A DNA stretch of 40,995 nucleotides, taken from NCBI GenBank assembly GCA_003230615.1, contig QIFK01000047.1, positions 1 through 40,995 of the forward strand. Direction: 5' to 3'. Position numbers and translations under genes: made by a program. The notes below the pieces were generated by a model. That model had not been told where the DNA came from and ran no database searches. It saw nothing but the letters and a program-made list of their open reading frames with translations. Source of the DNA: Nitrosospira sp. (GTDB lineage: Bacteria > Pseudomonadota > Gammaproteobacteria > Burkholderiales > Nitrosomonadaceae). Of this stretch, positions 40,173 through 40,995 are shown piece by piece. Each line of letters opens with the position of its first letter. Position 1 is the stretch's first letter.

Positions 40173-40995
40173 TCTACGTTTGGTGCACTATCTGAAGGTG
40201 CAGGCTTATTTGTGGCGATTTTTTGTAGCTCGCCAAGTAACTGGCTACTAAAGCTTTTAGCGGGTTTTTTCTTATCCAGATTTTCTCCTGAATCTTCTTC
40301 TTGATCCAATTTAGTGATTGGTTCTGGCTCAACGGTATAACTCCGCTTAGCTTGGGAATCGTCTAGATTCAACTGAGGCCTCTCACTTTGAATAGCTGTC
40401 TCGCTCACCAGATTCTCAGCAGCAGCTCGTTTTATTTGGTTATCTCCTCCATTTATTGGCTGTTTAGGATCAACCAATTGTTTATCAGTTGCAGATAGAT
40501 TTAATGGTGCGAATGGATCAATAATACTTGCTACTGCTGGAATAGCGGTATTGTCAACAGATGCAGCATGTATTCCCTGTGCGGTCGATTCTAGCTGCGA
40601 TGCCTTAACCGCTTGCTGTACGGATGATGAAGAACTTTCCAAAACTACATGCCTCACAGCATTTTGCACGTATGTTGGCGTATTAGATTCAGAACCCGTT
40701 CCAGCAATTAACTCAGCTCTAGTAGCGCTATCCGTTTCAAACACCCCTAGCCGCGAATTTAAGGCAGTCTCGTTACGAATATTATGGATAGCGGACAAGA
40801 TAGGTGACATTGGATCGTTAGCTACTTGCCATTCATGTATAGCCTCGTTAATTGAATCGATATTCAAAAAACTTTCCGGTTCCAAGAAACGACGTTCTGG
40901 ACCTGGCGCATCGTCGACTGGGGTCACATTAATCGTGACGTCATCGCTATCCGTTAGTGGTGTACCACTACTGTCAGTAGAGAGAACCGTTAAGG
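40169..40995 (-). CDS. C-terminal end of a large VCBS/cadherin-like surface protein (runs off right edge)
   Basis: The frame is open to the window edge. It reads in with LTVLSTDSSGTPLTDSDD followed by VTINVTPVDDAPG, the typical closing strand and linker of VCBS/cadherin-like adhesin repeats. After that comes a tail of about 250 residues that is Ser/Ala/Glu/Asn-rich and probably disordered. It ends in KSFSSQLLGELQKIATN and a Pro/Ser-rich C-terminus. No RTX nonapeptides (GGxGxDxxx) are seen in this part. The GTG at 40927 is not a real start. It is the probable substrate of the export genes that follow. The full size and N-terminus lie outside the window. Confidence 0.82.
   Translation of the reverse strand, partial: LTVLSTDSSGTPLTDSDDVTINVTPVDDAPGPERRFLEPESFLNIDSINEAIHEWQVANDPMSPILSAIHNIRNETALNSRLGVFETDSATRAELIAGTGSESNTPTYVQNAVRHVVLESSSSSVQQAVKASQLESTAQGIHAASVDNTAIPAVASIIDPFAPLNLSATDKQLVDPKQPINGGDNQIKRAAAENLVSETAIQSERPQLNLDDSQAKRSYTVEPEPITKLDQEEDSGENLDKKKPAKSFSSQLLGELQKIATNKPAPSDSAPNVE

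Noticed and set aside
40169-40927. Stand-alone 252-residue gene starting at GTG 40927
   Set aside because: The frame stays open to the window edge and the upstream residues form a VCBS-like strand, so this is the end of a larger gene.
33757-40995. Ordinary ABC-type I secretion operon
   Set aside because: No Walker A/B or ABC signature is found in any of these proteins, and the polytopic protein is an M50 protease-adaptor fusion instead.

Overview
The window looks like a chromosomal segment of a betaproteobacterium, most likely of the Nitrosomonadales (Gallionellaceae/Nitrosomonadaceae, i.e. iron-, nitrite- or ammonia-oxidising chemolithoautotrophs). Three things point there: a proteobacterial phosphoribulokinase (Calvin cycle), a hopanoid-associated sugar epimerase (HpnA-like), and several families and gene orders typical of betaproteobacteria (DUF2782-thrB beside polA, BPSS1780-type membrane protein, leuS-lptE-holA-proA, DUF2863, lipoyl-domain-bearing LpdA). 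The DNA is visibly AT-leaning. I found no tRNA, rRNA, insertion sequence, phage gene or CRISPR array. Species-level placement is inference.

Layout. 1-1784 is the 5' two thirds of polA, running off the left edge. 1807-4749 holds a LOG-family nucleosidase, a DUF2782 protein, homoserine kinase and an integral membrane protein, all on +. 4780-8041 holds uvrD and phosphoribulokinase on -. 8376-14169 is a + run of leuS, lptE, holA and proA. 14345-18386 has lpdA (E3 with a lipoyl domain), a convergent MidA/NDUFAF7-like methyltransferase and a pteridine-reductase-type SDR. 18541-22012 has a DUF2863 protein and a tight yciB-yciI-bolA-ppiC run, closed by a strong bidirectional terminator shared with alr. 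22084-26405 has alr, the lplT transporter, and an overlapping tsaB-rimI-udg operon. 26573-30613 has a host-attachment-like protein, an overlapping ispD-ispF-thpR operon, prfB with its programmed +1 frameshift, and msrB. 30922-33534 has lysS and hpnA.

The accessory, most interesting part is 33757-40995, all on the - strand. It reads, in transcription order: the C-terminal end of a large VCBS/cadherin-like surface protein (off the right edge), a TolC-family outer-membrane lipoprotein with a long C-terminal extension, a HlyD-type adaptor, a second membrane adaptor with a large N-terminal cytoplasmic domain, and a polytopic M50 (site-2-protease-like) metalloprotease fused to a HlyD-like adaptor domain. 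Most genes overlap or abut. No ABC ATPase or RND pump is visible. This looks like a type-I-like export system for a giant adhesin, in which a membrane-embedded protease-adaptor fusion sits where the ABC exporter would be expected. This is the best candidate here for an undescribed system.

The rest is mostly housekeeping: DNA repair and replication (polA, uvrD, holA, udg), translation (leuS, lysS, prfB, tsaB, rimI), envelope (lptE, alr, lplT, yciB, hpnA, ispD/ispF for isoprenoids feeding hopanoids and undecaprenol), amino acids (thrB, proA) and redox protection (msrB).
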